A stretch of DNA of 64,000 bases from assembly GCA_040954445.1 (NCBI GenBank), contig CP144361.1:620001-684000 (forward strand), written 5' to 3'. The translations under genes and the position numbers were made by a program. The DNA is from Burkholderia sp. (GTDB lineage: Bacteria > Pseudomonadota > Gammaproteobacteria > Burkholderiales > Burkholderiaceae). A model generated the notes under the pieces. It had not been told where the DNA came from. It made no database searches and saw only the letters and a program-made list of their open reading frames with translations. Positions 38,855 through 49,366 of the stretch are shown here, in pieces. The number at the start of each line of letters is the position of its first letter. The first letter of the stretch is position 1.

Positions 38855-39384
38855 GGCGTTGTTGCATAAATTGAGTGTGAGGATGCAATAGCATCGACGG
38901 GCATAATTTTAGGCCATACGAACGGATTGCGGACGAACGAGGTCCGCCATACGGTTGATGACGCCGACGCGAATGGAGACCTCGGTCGCCTGCAAGGCGA
39001 TGTGACGCGCCCAGAGACAGTTGCCGGTGAGGGTCTTGAACCGATAGATCGCATTCTCGGCAAGCGATCGGCGGTGGTAGCCACTGTCTTGCTTCCATTC
39101 TCGACGACCGTCACGGGCAATTGCATCAACCGCGCCATTACGCCACGCCGCACCGGGCATATCCGCTGCCCAATGAACGGCACCCTCGCGTGGCGGAATC
39201 GAAGGAATAACACTGCGTGCAGCAATGGCCGCATGGCATGGCTTGGTGTCGTAGGCACCATCACCGCCGATGACATCGATTTGTTCTTCGCGTGGCATCT
39301 GGTCGAGCAACTTGGCCAGAGCGTCACCGTCAGCCACATTCTGATTCGTCATTAGCGCGGCATGCACTTGACCCGTATTCTCGC
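38855..39384 (-). mobile_element. IS903-type IS, C-terminal half
   Basis: Right repeat and the C-terminal half of the transposase with open frame (Asp202 and Glu270 regions), cut at 39384 before the first catalytic Asp. Confidence 0.85.
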
Positions 39385-39600
39385 GGCATTGTTGCATAAA
39401 TCTGGCGAGAGCCAGTGACGTTTACGCGCAATGGGTCTGGGCAAGCCCCCTTTTATCAAGGGAGATTTCGGCGTAAATTCCAGATTGATGCAAAAACACC
39501 GCATAAATCGAGCGTGAGGACGCAATGACATTGACGGATATGATGTCAGGCAATATAAACGGATTGAGGACGAGCAAGGTCCGCCATATGGTTGATTATT
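39385..39600. mobile_element. End of a related IS variant plus degraded right-end fragment
   Basis: GGCATTGTTGCATAAATCTG then a left-end sequence that differs from the main IS (GGCGAGAGCCAGTGACG). The same variant end is seen at 49258-49295 and 58541-58674. From about 39503 a degraded right end of the main IS follows in reverse. Confidence 0.65.
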
Positions 39601-39624
39601 GATCCGCAATATTGTGATCAATAT

Positions 39625-39990
39625 AGGGTGAAGCCCCAGCACTCCAAATACAAGCCGATACCTTGCAACATCAGCATCAAACTACATTGATACCGGATTA
39701 ACCCCAGCACGGGATGTTGCGTCCACAACGCGAACAATATCTTCATCTGGTCCGGCATCTGGTCGTGCAACAGCACGCGCATTTCCACTGCCTACTCAGA
39801 GCTCGGCTTGGGTATACCGCGTTCCGCCACTCGGCTTATCCCGCAATCCAGCCTCACCTTCGTGGGTGTAACGCTTACAAATATCGAACATGCCAGTGCG
39901 CGACAGGTTCGTATGCGCGGCAATCTCGTCGTAGGTCCAGTTAGAGAGTGTGCAGGTTGATCACCTGACGTCGCCGTTCTTCACGTGTCT
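39625..39990 (-). pseudogene. IS630-family transposase, N-terminal fragment
   Basis: The minus strand reads RREERRRQVIN, WTYDEIAA, LSRTGMFDICK, and GLRDKPSGGT, the helix-turn-helix start of an IS630 transposase, then LLHDQMPDQ and onwards, with stops and frameshifts. It matches the fragments at 22945-23145 and 42220-42500. Confidence 0.78.
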
Positions 39991-40003
39991 CCCCAGAGGG
40001 GGT

Positions 40004-40084
40004 ATTGGTGCATAAATCGAGCAGAGCCGTTGAAGTTTACGCGCAACGGTCGCGGGGCCAGCCCCTGTTATCAAGTCAGATTCC
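40004..40084 (+). mobile_element. IS903-type IS, left-end fragment
   Basis: About 80 bp of the left end (GGTGCATAAATCGAGC ... CAAGTCAGATTCCAG) lying between two IS630 fragments. Confidence 0.7.
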
Positions 40085-40383
40085 AGCTTATTGATCCGCC
40101 GCTTCAGGAAATCGATCAGGATGTCGGCATTCATCGCACTCTCGAAGACTTTCCAGCGCACCTAGCCACGGTTCTTCACCGACGACATCACCGACAAGCC
40201 TTCGCGTCAACTCGCCACACGTCGCTCGGGCGTCTTGCCAATCGACGCATAGGAGCCCCAATGGATGTCCGCGCCTTCGTCTATAGCCCGGCGCGAACTC
40301 TCCGGGTACGTCTCGTTCCGCCATGCTTGCACCGCTTCCGCTCGTTGCTCGTAAGCCTTTTTCATCGACTTTTGCAGCGTAAA
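40085..40383 (-). pseudogene. IS630-family transposase, middle fragment
   Basis: The minus strand reads KAYEQRAEAVQAWRNE, then a first catalytic region (EGADIH) and RWKVFESAMNADILIDFLKRRI, separated by frameshifts. Its order relative to the N-terminal fragment (39625-39990) is reversed, so the two pieces were rearranged or come from different copies. Confidence 0.75.
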
Positions 40384-40472
40384 ACGGCATTATTGCATAA
40401 ATCGAGTGGCGTTGTTGCATAAATCGATCGTGAGGACGCAATGGCATCGCGCTCGATTTATGCAACAACGCC
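40384..40472. repeat. IS end-only mini-palindrome
   Basis: A partial left repeat (40384-40405) followed by a 65-bp unit with both terminal repeats of the IS (40408-40472) and only GATCGTGAGGACGCAATGGC between them. Confidence 0.72.
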
Positions 40473-40490
40473 ATGCTTATCAGATGATCT

Positions 40491-40530
40491 GACGATTTTT
40501 CAATTTCAAGATCTCGAATTTTTGATTATT
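40491..40530 (-). repeat. IS630-type MITE, half copy
   Basis: GACGATTTTTCAATTTCAAG followed by ATCTCGAATTTTTGATTA, one arm, located directly downstream of ubiK. Confidence 0.68.
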
Positions 40531-40545
40531 ATACAATGATACCGA

Positions 40546-40803
40546 TCAAAGCCACGAGGAGTGCTCGTTGAGCTTGCGTTCAAGATCGCCGACGCGGCGC
40601 TCGAGTTCCTCAAGGCGGGCGCGGGTGCGGGCCAGCACCTGAGTTTGGGTGTCGAATTCCTCGCGTGTTACCAGATCGAGCTTCGAGAAGCCATGTGTGA
40701 GCATAGCCTTGACGTTGCGTTCGACATCCTTGGCCGGAGAGTGCTTTAGTAGATCGCTGACGCGTGACTGCAGATCGTTGAAAACGTTGCTGGGTTGTTT
40801 CAT
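40546..40803 (-). CDS. ubiK: Ubiquinone biosynthesis accessory factor UbiK (BMFP/YqiC)
   Basis: 85 residues. Small soluble accessory factor of the Ubi complex, aiding aerobic ubiquinone synthesis. Members form trimeric coiled coils with membrane-fusogenic activity in vitro. The N-terminal half (NVFNDLQSRVSDLLKHSPAKDVERNVKAML) and the C-terminal coiled coil (REEFDTQTQVLARTRARLEELERRVGDLERKL) match the family. GGAG lies 9 nt before the ATG. An IS begins only 15 bp upstream of the start, so the native promoter is gone and expression may depend on IS-borne or read-through transcription. Confidence 0.9.
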   Translation of the reverse strand: MKQPSNVFNDLQSRVSDLLKHSPAKDVERNVKAMLTHGFSKLDLVTREEFDTQTQVLARTRARLEELERRVGDLERKLNEHSSWL

Positions 40804-40818
40804 GGTGCTCTCCTTCTC

Positions 40819-41942
40819 GGCGTTGTTGCATAAATCGAGCGTGAGGACGCAATGGCATCGAAGGGCATAATTCAGGCGACATGAACGGATCGCGGACGAG
40901 CGAGATCCACCATGCGGTTGATTACGCCGACGCGAACGGCAACCTCGGTCGCCTGCGCGTCGATGTGACGCGCCCAGAGACAGTTTCCGGTGAGCGCCCT
41001 GAACCGATACATCGCGTTCTCAGCAAGCGATCGCAGGTTGTAGCCACTGTCTTGCTTCCATTCTCGACGACCGTCACGGGCAATTGCATCAACCGCGCCA
41101 CTACGCAACGCCGCACCGGGCATATCCGCTGGCCAATGAGCGGCACCCTCGGGTAGCGGAATCGCAAGAATAGCACTGCGTACAGCAATGGCGGCATAAC
41201 ATCGCTTGGTGTTGTAGGCACCGTCACCGCCGATGACATCAATGTATTCTTCGCGTGGAATCTGGTCGAGCAACTTGGCAAGAGGGTTACCGTTAGCCAC
41301 ATTCTGATGTGGTATCAGCGCGGCATGCACTTGACCAGTATTCGCGTTGAACGCGAGATGGACTGTACGCCACGTGCGCCGCTTTGAGTAGCCGTGCTGG
41401 CGCACTTTCCATTCATTTTCGCCATAGACCTGCAGACCGGTGCTGTCGACAACCAGATCGATCGGTTCGTTTTCGCGAAGGATCGGCAGTTCGACTTCAA
41501 GCGTTTTTGCCCGGCGACAGAGCGTGGTGTAATTTGGAACAGGCAAGCTCGGGAAGGCCAGATCGCGCAGACTTTGGGTGAAACCTTGCAGGGCGCGCAA
41601 CGTCAGTCGATAGACGGTCTTCACGCCAAGTAATGCATGCCTGAATCAGCGTATCGCCGTATAGACACGGGCGACCACGTGTGGGTATGGCGTCGTCCAT
41701 TCTGGCAAGGACGGCTTCATCTATCTATATCGTCACGTTCCACCGGTTGATCAGGCCTTCATTATAGGCCACCCAATTCCTGACACGGTAGCGTGTCTTC
41801 TGCTCACCTGTCTTGTGTATGTCCTTGCGCATTTTCTTGGAAAAATTAGGCAGTTACTCTGGAATCTGACTTGATAGGGGCTGGCCCCGCGACCGTTGCG
41901 CGTAAACGTCAACGGATCTAGCTCGATTTATGCAACAACCCC
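40819..41942 (-). mobile_element. IS903-type IS copy with frameshifted transposase
   Basis: Both ends present (left repeat has one change, GATTTATGCAACAACCCC). The transposase is split by a 4-bp GCAT duplication at about 41634-41640. The rest (40872-41624) is open with catalytic residues present but many substitutions. No target duplication (ctccttctc / agctactcc). Confidence 0.88.
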
Positions 41943-42505
41943 CAGCTACTCCCGTAGGAGCGGCCTCGTACATCATCCGAGCGCAGCCCCGTTTCGTTGC
42001 CCCACTGAATTTCAGCGCCTTCGGCTTTTGCCCGACACGCAATCTCTGGGTACGTCTCGTTCAGCCATGCCTGCACTGCTTTTGGTCGCTTCTCGTAGAC
42101 CCACTTCATCGGCTTTGTGGGGTAAAGCCCTAGCGCGCTAGATACACGTCGACACCTTGCAACGTCAGCGTCAAACCATATCGCTGCCGGATCAACTCCC
42201 GCACGGCATGGCATGTCGCGTCCACAACGCGAACGACATCTTTAGCTGATCCAGCCTCTGCTCGTGCAACAGCATGCGAATTTATACTTTCAGCTGCTCC
42301 TGCTCACTCAGAGCTCAGCGTGGATTCACCACTCCGCCACTCGGCTTGTCCCGCGATCCAGCTCCACCTTCGCGGGTATAGAGCTTGCAAATATCGCACG
42401 CGCCCGTGCTCGACAGGTTCATATGCTCGGCAATCTGGTTGTAGGTCCATCCGCGCGTGCGCAGGTTGATCATTTGACGTCACTGCTCTTCACGTGCCCA
42501 TGAGA
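41943..42505 (-). pseudogene. IS630-family transposase, N-terminal half
   Basis: The minus strand reads an HTH start (near 42490-42370), then the linker and first catalytic region: PTKPMKWVYEKRPKAVQAWL, NETYPEIACRAKAEGAEI, QWGNETGLRSDDVRGRSY. Frameshifts separate the parts, and the C-terminal half is missing. It continues on its 5' side into a MITE-like arm (42506-42589), again linking the MITEs to this element. Confidence 0.82.
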
Positions 42506-42589
42506 AAGCGATCTCATGTCTCGTTTTTCCATTTCTCTCATATGAAGAGAACTATTTTTAATTTCAAGATCACGAATTTCGAATCAATA
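42506..42589 (-). repeat. IS630 left end / MITE arm
   Basis: Loop and one arm of the palindromic repeat (CTCGTTTTTCCATTTCTCTC ... CGAATCAATA), joined to the IS630 transposase start. A degraded IS903-type end (AAATTTATGCGAAAACGC) follows at 42590. Confidence 0.72.
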
Positions 42590-42644
42590 AATTTATGCGA
42601 AAACGCTCTTTGAGGCGAGGAACTTTATTTCGAAAATCGCCGCC

Positions 42645-44408
42645 ATGCAGCCCATGATGCAGAAAAACCACTCAAAGCACGCTGATCCCTATCTCGCCGT
42701 CGCGCGCAGCCCAATGCTCGGGTTAAGCTTGCCGATCTGGCGCTCAAAATTCGTCGTAATCTTGATATTTCTCGCATTCGCAGCGCTGATCGCGCGGGCT
42801 TTCTGGGTGCAAGTAGCGAACCAGAATTTCTATCTTGGACAGGGCGAAAAGCGCTACCAGAGCACCATCGAGCTCGATGCGATGCGCGGTCAGATCGTCG
42901 ACCGCAACGGCGCAATGCTAGCCGTCAGCCTCAATACTTATGAAATCTGGGCTAATCCAAGACAGGTTGAATCAGCTGCCTACGGCCCGCTCGCCAAGCT
43001 ACTTGATATGCCCGCGACCGAGGTGAAGCGGCACCTTTCGGTGGACAAGCAGTTTGTGCTGCTCAAGCGACAAATCGATCCCGAGACGGTCGCACGCCTT
43101 GACAAGCTCGACCTCGCCGGCATTATCCAGATCGCTGATTCCAAGCGATTTTACCCAGAGGCAGAATCGGCCGCGCACGTGGTGGGCTTCACGAATATTG
43201 AGGATCGCGGCCAAGAAGGCGTGGAGCTGGCCGCTAACGGCCTATTGTCGGGCATTGCCGGCCAGCGCGAGGTGATCCGCGACCGGCTCGGCAGAATCAT
43301 CTCCAACACGCCCCGCCTGCAGGTGCCGGCGAGGCACGGTGCCACTGTCGAGCTGACGATCGACCGCCGTGTGCAGCAACTTGCCAATGCTCAGCTGAAG
43401 GCGACCGTGCTCGCCCAGCACGCGCAGGCCGGCAGCGTTGTGGTGCTCGACGCGCGCTCGGGTGAAATCCTCGCGCTTGCCAACTATCCCACCTTCGATC
43501 CCAACGACCGCCGTCGTCTGACCGGCGCACAGCTGCGCAACCGCGCCGTGATCGATACCTTCGAGCCGGGTTCGACGGTCAAGCCGTTAGTAGTGGCGCT
43601 ATCGATCGACGAAGGTAAGGTTCTCCCACAAAGCCTCGTTAATACATCACCCGGCACCTGGAAGATTGGCCCAGCCGTGATCCATGACACCTCAAACCAC
43701 GGCGTGCTGACGGTCGCGCAAGCACTACAGAAATCGAGCAATGTCGCGCTCGCCAAGCTGTCACTGAACCTGTCCGCGCAGACTATCTGGGACAAGTACC
43801 AGGAATATGGCATCGGCCACGCGCCCGACCTAACCTTCCCAGGCGTCGCATCTGGACGGCTACACCCCTACCAGCGCTGGTGCCCGATCGAGCAGGCCAC
43901 CATGGCCTATGGCTACGGGCTGTCGATGTCGCTGCTGCAGATCGCGCAGATGTACACGGCCTATGCCGGAGACGGTACCCTCCACCCGGTGCGCCTGCTA
44001 CGCGACGACCAGACCCCTGCCCTGCAAGGCCATCGCGTGACGCGCCCCGAGACGGCTGCCGCGATCCGCTCGATGCTAGAGATGGCGGTGGGTGAAGGCG
44101 GCACCGGGCGCGCGGCACGCGTTGACGGTTATCGGGTCGGCGGAAAGACCGGCACCGCGCGCAAGCAAGTTGGCACCTCCTATGCACAGGGCAAGTACCG
44201 TGCGCTGTTCGCCGGTATGGCACCGATGAGCGATCCGCGCGTGATCGTCGCCGTCATGATCGACGAGCCCAGTGGCAAGGGATATTACGGCGGTACTGTG
44301 GCCGGTCCAGTGTTCTCTTCCGTGATGGGCGGCACGCTGCAGTTGCTCGGAGTGCCGCCGGATGCGCGAGTCAAGCCGGACGTGGTGAAGCGGTGCGCGT
44401 CCAGGTAG
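42645..44408 (+). CDS. ftsI: Penicillin-binding protein 3 (FtsI-type), intact paralogue
   Basis: Septal D,D-transpeptidase, 587 residues: short cytoplasmic N-terminus, one membrane anchor (about 35-57, SKFVVILIFLAFAALIARAF), pedestal/PBP dimer domain, and transpeptidase domain with all three motifs: S310-T-V-K (FEPGSTVKPL), S364-S-N (QKSSNVALAK) and K501-T-G (VGGKTGTARK). The C-terminus (LLGVPPDARVKPDVV) differs from the dead ftsI tail beside murE (ALNVPPNMPVKQL), so this is a second FtsI-type protein such as Burkholderia genomes carry, not the moved dcw gene. It stands alone between IS630 remnants. The start could be Met1, Met4 or Met5; no strong ribosome site decides it. Confidence 0.9.
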   Translation: MQPMMQKNHSKHADPYLAVARSPMLGLSLPIWRSKFVVILIFLAFAALIARAFWVQVANQNFYLGQGEKRYQSTIELDAMRGQIVDRNGAMLAVSLNTYEIWANPRQVESAAYGPLAKLLDMPATEVKRHLSVDKQFVLLKRQIDPETVARLDKLDLAGIIQIADSKRFYPEAESAAHVVGFTNIEDRGQEGVELAANGLLSGIAGQREVIRDRLGRIISNTPRLQVPARHGATVELTIDRRVQQLANAQLKATVLAQHAQAGSVVVLDARSGEILALANYPTFDPNDRRRLTGAQLRNRAVIDTFEPGSTVKPLVVALSIDEGKVLPQSLVNTSPGTWKIGPAVIHDTSNHGVLTVAQALQKSSNVALAKLSLNLSAQTIWDKYQEYGIGHAPDLTFPGVASGRLHPYQRWCPIEQATMAYGYGLSMSLLQIAQMYTAYAGDGTLHPVRLLRDDQTPALQGHRVTRPETAAAIRSMLEMAVGEGGTGRAARVDGYRVGGKTGTARKQVGTSYAQGKYRALFAGMAPMSDPRVIVAVMIDEPSGKGYYGGTVAGPVFSSVMGGTLQLLGVPPDARVKPDVVKRCASR

Positions 44409-44424
44409 GCCGCTAAGCGGAGAC

Positions 44425-44543
44425 TATTAATTAAAAATTTGTTATCTTGAAATTAGAAAATCCTCTTTCATGTGAGGTGGGATGGAAAAATAAGACATGA
44501 GGGACGCTTTTCAAATTTCAAGATTACGAATTTCTAATCAATA
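44425..44543. repeat. IS630-type MITE, full copy after ftsI
   Basis: Palindrome TATTAATTAAAAATTTGTTA ... CGAATTTCTAATCAATA with loop GAGGTGGGATGGAAAAATAA. It starts 16 bp after the ftsI stop and could act as its transcription end, although it has no clear U-tract. It abuts an IS630 C-terminal fragment. Confidence 0.8.
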
Positions 44544-44547
44544 AAAA

Positions 44548-44812
44548 CATGCGCAGCGAGAAGGTATTTCTGATGCTTGATAACCTGAAGGCTCATCATG
44601 CCAAACAGATCACGGCGTGGTTGAAGCCCAGCACGTCGACGAGATCGACGTGTTCTAGCTGCCTTCGTACAGCTCGAACTGAATTCAGACGAGATGCGCA
44701 ATGCTGGGCTGAATGCGAACGTGAAAAACAGGCTCCGGAACGGACTAAGGATCATCTCAAAAAAGCGGTTATCAGCTATCTACGTCATCTCCAAAAATAA
44801 CCACAACGTATT
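44548..44812 (+). pseudogene. IS630-family transposase, C-terminal fragment
   Basis: Reads EKVFLMLDNLKAHHAKQITAW (second catalytic Asp region, LDN.kaHha) then, in another frame, LPSYSSELNPDE (catalytic Glu region) after an in-frame TAG, and ends KNHNVLLVIS-like. Frameshifts make it dead. Confidence 0.85.
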
Positions 44813-44843
44813 GCTCGTTATTTCATGCACAAATCAATTTTCT

Positions 44844-45974
44844 GGCGTTATTGCATAAATCGAGTGTGAGGACGCAATAGCATCGACGGGATAATTTCAG
44901 GCGATACGAACGGATTGCGGACGAGCGAGGTCCACCATACGGTTGATGACGCCGACACGAACGGAGACCTCGGTCGCCTGCGAGTCGATGTGACGCGCCC
45001 AGAGGCAGTTGCCGGTGAGGGTCTTGAACCGATACATCGTATTCTCGGCAAGCGATCGCCGGTGGTAGCCACTTTCTTGCTTCCATTCTCGACGACCGTC
45101 ACGGGCAATTGCATCAACCGCGCCATTACGCTATGCCGCACCGGGCATATCCGCTGGCCAATGAACGGTACCCTCGCGTGGCGGAATCGAAGGAATAGCA
45201 CTGCGTGCAGCAATGGCCGCATGGCATGGCTGAGTGTCGTAGGCACCATCACCGCCAATGACATCGATTTGTTCTTCGCGTGGAATCTAGTCGAGCAACT
45301 TGGCCAGAGCGTCACCGTCAGCCACATTCTGATTCGTCATTAGCGCGGCATGCACTTGACCCGTATTCGCGTTGAGCGCGAGATGGACTTTACGCCACGT
45401 GCGCCGCTTCGAGTAGCCGTGCTGGCGCACCTTCCATTCACCTTCTCCATAGGCCTTCAGACCGGTGCTGTCGACAACCAGATGGATCGGTTGTCACGAA
45501 GGATCTGCAGTTTTCGACATCAAGCGTTTTTGCCCGGTGACAGAGCGTTTTGTAATTCGGCACAGGCAAGCTCGGGAAGGCCAGATCGCGCAGACTTTGG
45601 GTGAAACCTTGCAGGGCGCGCAACGTCAGTCGATAGACGGTCTTCACGCTAAGTCATGCCTGAATCAGCGTATCGCCGTATAGAAACGGGCGACCATGTG
45701 TGGGTATGGCATCGGGTATTCTGGCAAGGACGGCTTCATCTATCCACATTGTTACGTTCCCCCGGTTGTTCCCCCGGTTGATCAGGCCTTCATTATAGGC
45801 CGCCCAATTCCTGACACGGTAGCGTGCCTTCGGCTCACCTTTCTTGTGTATGTCCTTGCGCATTTTCTTGGCAAAATTAGGCAGTTACTCTGGAATCTGA
45901 CTTGATAGAAGGCTGGCCCAGCGACCGTTGCGCGTAAACGTCAACGGATCTCGCTCGATTTATGCAACAACGCC
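44844..45974 (-). mobile_element. IS903-type IS copy with dead transposase
   Basis: Both ends present (right repeat GGCGTTATTGCATAAATC). The transposase is interrupted by TAG (near 45288), a deletion and insertion near 45493-45515, and a duplicated NRGNNRGN segment. No target duplication. Confidence 0.88.
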
Positions 45975-46054
45975 CTTTGCTACGGTCGACCCAGCGCCCG
46001 GCAAATCCGACGGCGAGTAATGGTGCCACAGCCCGTGACCCCCCTCGCCCTGCC

Positions 46055-47530
46055 TCAGCCCAGCTTCTTCTTCAGCAGGTCGTTGATCTGGGCCGGGTTC
46101 GCCTTGCCCTTGGTCGCCTTCATCGCCTGGCCGACCAGCGCGTTGAAGGCCTTCTTTTTTCCGGAACAGAACTCCTCGACCGACCTGGCGTTGGCAGATA
46201 GCACTTTGTCGATGATCGCCTCCAACGAAACACTGTCGGAGATCTGCTTGAGCCCCTTAGCTTCAATGATGCGGTCGGCGGCGGCTTCGTCAGTAGCCTT
46301 CTCGTCCCAGAGCGTTTGGAAGATTTCCTTGGCAATCTTGTTCGAGGTAGTGCCGTCGGCGATGCGCTGCAACACCAGTGCGAGCTGGGCTGCTGACACT
46401 GGGCTCGCGTCGATCTCAATGTCCTCGCGGTTCAGCATCGAAGATACGTCGCCCATCAGCCAGTTCGCGGCCACCTTGGCATTGGCCGTGCCGGCCTTGC
46501 TCACCACCGCCTCGAAATAGGTCGCCATTGCCTTGCTTGAGGTCAGCACCACCGCGTCATAAGGCGTCACGCTATATTGCTCGATGAACCGCTGCTGCAT
46601 CGTGGCCGGCAGCTCTGGCATTTCGCCCCGCACGCGCTCAACCCACTGTGGATCGATCACCACCGGCATCAGATCAGGATCCGGGAAGTAGCGATAATCC
46701 TGCGCGCCTTCCTTGCTACGCATCGAGCGCGTCTCGCGCTTATCCGGATCGTAAAGGCGGGTTTCCTGCACCACCGTGCAGCCGTCCTTGAGCAGCTCGA
46801 TTTGACGGCGCACCTCGTAGTTAATGGCGTCTTCCAGAAAGCGGAATGAGTTCAGGTTCTTGATCTCGGCGCGGGTGCCGAACTTTTCCTGCCCTAGCGG
46901 GCGTACCGATACGTTAGCGTCGGAGCGAAAAGAACCTTCCTGCATGTTGCCGTCGCAGATGCCGAGCCACACCACCAGGGCGTGCAGCGCCTTGACATAG
47001 GCCACGGCCTCGGTGGCGCTTCGTATCTCGGGCTCGGTGACGATCTCGAGCAGCGGCGTGCCTGCGCGGTTCAGGTCAATGCCCGTCATACCCGCGAAGT
47101 CCTCGTGCAGCGACTTGCCGGCATCTTCCTCCAAGTGGGCACGCGTCAGGTTGATGGTCTTTGAGTAAGCTTCCTTGCCCGCCTTCTCGTTAGCCGGCAC
47201 CTGGATCCTAAGCTGGCCGCCCTGCACTACCGGGACTTTGTATTGGCTAATCTGATAGCCCTTGGGCAGGTCTGGGTAGAAGTAATGCTTGCGCGCGAAG
47301 ATGCTGCGCGGTGCCACCGTCGAGCCCAGCGCGAGGCCCAGCCGGATTGCCCGCTCCACCGCGCCGCGGTTGAGTACCGGCAGCACACCGGGCAGGGCGA
47401 GATCAACTGCACAGGCTTGGGTGTTAGGTTCTGCACCGAACTGCGTCGAGGCACCCGAAAAAATTTTCGACGTCGTCGACAATTGTGCGTGCGTCTCCAG
47501 ACCGATAACGACTTCCCATTGCTGAGCCAT
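46055..47530 (-). CDS. gatB: Asp-tRNA(Asn)/Glu-tRNA(Gln) amidotransferase subunit B
   Basis: tRNA-binding kinase subunit of the GatCAB complex, which amidates mischarged Glu-tRNA-Gln or Asp-tRNA-Asn. 491 residues, full length: N-terminal [22 protein letters not shown], GatB signature around [15 protein letters not shown], and a C-terminal YqeY-like helical domain ending [17 protein letters not shown]. The ATG is 3 bp after the gatA stop, so the two are cotranscribed. gatC is not seen upstream. Confidence 0.96.
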   Translation of the reverse strand: MAQQWEVVIGLETHAQLSTTSKIFSGASTQFGAEPNTQACAVDLALPGVLPVLNRGAVERAIRLGLALGSTVAPRSIFARKHYFYPDLPKGYQISQYKVPVVQGGQLRIQVPANEKAGKEAYSKTINLTRAHLEEDAGKSLHEDFAGMTGIDLNRAGTPLLEIVTEPEIRSATEAVAYVKALHALVVWLGICDGNMQEGSFRSDANVSVRPLGQEKFGTRAEIKNLNSFRFLEDAINYEVRRQIELLKDGCTVVQETRLYDPDKRETRSMRSKEGAQDYRYFPDPDLMPVVIDPQWVERVRGEMPELPATMQQRFIEQYSVTPYDAVVLTSSKAMATYFEAVVSKAGTANAKVAANWLMGDVSSMLNREDIEIDASPVSAAQLALVLQRIADGTTSNKIAKEIFQTLWDEKATDEAAADRIIEAKGLKQISDSVSLEAIIDKVLSANARSVEEFCSGKKKAFNALVGQAMKATKGKANPAQINDLLKKKLG

Positions 47531-47533
47531 GTC

Positions 47534-49027
47534 TTACACCTCCGCTGGAACTTGTTTGTGCCAGTCGGTCACGCGCTGAAACGCGTCGGCGACCTGCAGC
47601 ATCCGGGCTTCATTGAAATAATTTCCGATAATCTGCAGGCCGACGGGACGGCGCGCATTGGAGCCGGTGCCAAAACCGCAGGGCACGCTCATACCGGGCA
47701 GGCCGGCCAGGCTGACCGAGAGCGTATAGATATCGGCCAGGTACATCTGGACCGGATCGTCACCCTTAGTGCCGAGATCCCAGGCTACGCTCGGCGAGGT
47801 CGGGCCCATGATCATGTCGCACTGCTCGAAGGCGTTCTGGAAATCCTGCGCGATGATGCGGCGGATCTTCTGCGCCTGCAGGTAGTAGGCGTCGTAATAG
47901 CCGTGCGAGAGCACGGAGGTGCCCACCAGGATGCGGCGCTTGACCTCGGGCCCAAAGCCCTCGGCACGTGACTTTTTGTACATATCGAGCAGGTCGCCGT
48001 ACTGGAGGGCGCGATGGCCATAGCGCACACCGTCGAAGCGCGACAGGTTCGAGGAGGCTTCGGCCGGTGCAATCACGTAATAAACCGGGATTGCGAGTTC
48101 CGTTTTTGGGAGTGAGACCGGCACCATGGTGGTGCCGAGCGCCTCGTACTGCTTGAGAGCTGTCTTGATCGCCGCGCGTACGTCGGCCTCCAGGCCCTCT
48201 CCGAAATACTCGTCTGGCAGGCCAATACGCAGGCCCTTGAGCGGCTGTCCGGTCGGCACTTCGGGTGTCCAGGCTTGGCCAAGATAGCGACCGAACTGCT
48301 CGTCGTCGCGCTCCAAGCTGGTGGAGTCTCGCTCATCGAAACCAGCCATTGCGTCGAGCAACAGCGCGCAGTCGGCCGCGCTCTGCGCTATCGGGCCGCC
48401 TTGGTCGAGCGAGGAGGCGAAAGCGATTATACCGTAGCGCGACACGCGCCCGTAGGTCGGCTTGATGCCGGTAACGCCGGTGAACGAAGCTGGCTGGCGG
48501 ATCGAGCCGCCGGTGTCAGTCCCGGTGGCGGCCGGCACCAGGCGCGCAGCCACTGCCACGGCGCTACCACCCGAGCTGCCGCCCGGCACGGCCCGGGTGT
48601 CCCAGAGGTTCTTAACGGCACCGAATGCCGAGTTTTCGTTGGATGAGCCCATCGCGAACTCATCCATGTTGGTTTTGCCAAGCGTCACCATACCGGCTGC
48701 AGCAAGCCGCTCGACCACGCTGGCATCGAACGGGCTGGTGTAGTGTGCTAGCATCTTCGAGCCGGCCGTTGAGCGCCAGCCGCGCGTGACGAACACGTCC
48801 TTGTGAGCGATTGGCAGGCCGGCCAGCGGGCCGACGGCGGTACCGGTCGCACGCGTGGCGTCGGCGGCACGCGCCTGGGCTAAAGTGAGATCAGGGTCGA
48901 TGTGAAGGAACGCGTTGAGCTCGCGTGCCGCATCGATACGCTGTAGGTAAAGCTGCGCGAGCTCGACGGCGGAAGTTTGGCCGGCGTCGAGTGCGGCGCG
49001 CAGCTCAGTCAGGCTGTTTGCATACAT
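47534..49027 (-). CDS. gatA: Asp-tRNA(Asn)/Glu-tRNA(Gln) amidotransferase subunit A
   Basis: Amidase subunit that frees ammonia from Gln for GatB. 497 residues. Amidase-signature catalytic triad in view: Lys in PIAHKDVF (about 77), and the Ser pair in [11 protein letters not shown] (about 150-156). [16 protein letters not shown] and the C-terminal [11 protein letters not shown] match the family. The start is ATG 49025-49027 ([13 protein letters not shown]); longer in-frame sequence upstream is IS debris. In Burkholderia gatC lies just before gatA; here the 5' flank turns into IS debris within about 60 bp, so gatC has been displaced or lost. Confidence 0.96.
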   Translation of the reverse strand: MYANSLTELRAALDAGQTSAVELAQLYLQRIDAARELNAFLHIDPDLTLAQARAADATRATGTAVGPLAGLPIAHKDVFVTRGWRSTAGSKMLAHYTSPFDASVVERLAAAGMVTLGKTNMDEFAMGSSNENSAFGAVKNLWDTRAVPGGSSGGSAVAVAARLVPAATGTDTGGSIRQPASFTGVTGIKPTYGRVSRYGIIAFASSLDQGGPIAQSAADCALLLDAMAGFDERDSTSLERDDEQFGRYLGQAWTPEVPTGQPLKGLRIGLPDEYFGEGLEADVRAAIKTALKQYEALGTTMVPVSLPKTELAIPVYYVIAPAEASSNLSRFDGVRYGHRALQYGDLLDMYKKSRAEGFGPEVKRRILVGTSVLSHGYYDAYYLQAQKIRRIIAQDFQNAFEQCDMIMGPTSPSVAWDLGTKGDDPVQMYLADIYTLSVSLAGLPGMSVPCGFGTGSNARRPVGLQIIGNYFNEARMLQVADAFQRVTDWHKQVPAEV

Positions 49028-49090
49028 GCTTGGAGGATTCCTAGATTTCTGGACGCATAGGACTTTCAAAGTGCCAGAATCGTCCATTTT

Positions 49091-49226
49091 GCGTTGTTGT
49101 ATAAATCGAGCGAGAGGACGCATTGGATCAACGGGCATAATTTCATGCGATACGAACGGATTGCGGACGAGTGAGGTCTGCAATCCGTTCCATTTCGTCC
49201 TCGCGCTCGATTTATGCAACAACGCC
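49091..49226. repeat. IS right-end palindrome
   Basis: A 136-bp structure with IS right-end sequence at both borders (GCGTTGTTGTATAAATC ... GATTTATGCAACAACGCC) and complementary GAACGGATTGC / GCAATCCGTTC inside. No transposase remains. It lies directly upstream of gatA, where gatC should be. Confidence 0.72.
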
Positions 49227-49257
49227 TAACAGAGAACTCGCCCCAACCGGTGAGCGT

Positions 49258-49314
49258 AAAGATCACTAGCTCTCGCCAGATTTATGCAACAACGCCGATT
49301 TATGCAACAACGAT
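49258..49314 (-). repeat. Variant IS end plus solo inverted repeats
   Basis: CTCTCGCCAGATTTATGC and AACAACGCC (variant IS end, as at 39385) followed by a second truncated GATTTATGCAACAACG. Confidence 0.65.
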
Positions 49315-49366
49315 CCTTGAATCGATTGGGTGCCGAGCGCCATCCTCGACCTTGCCAGCCGCGGAC

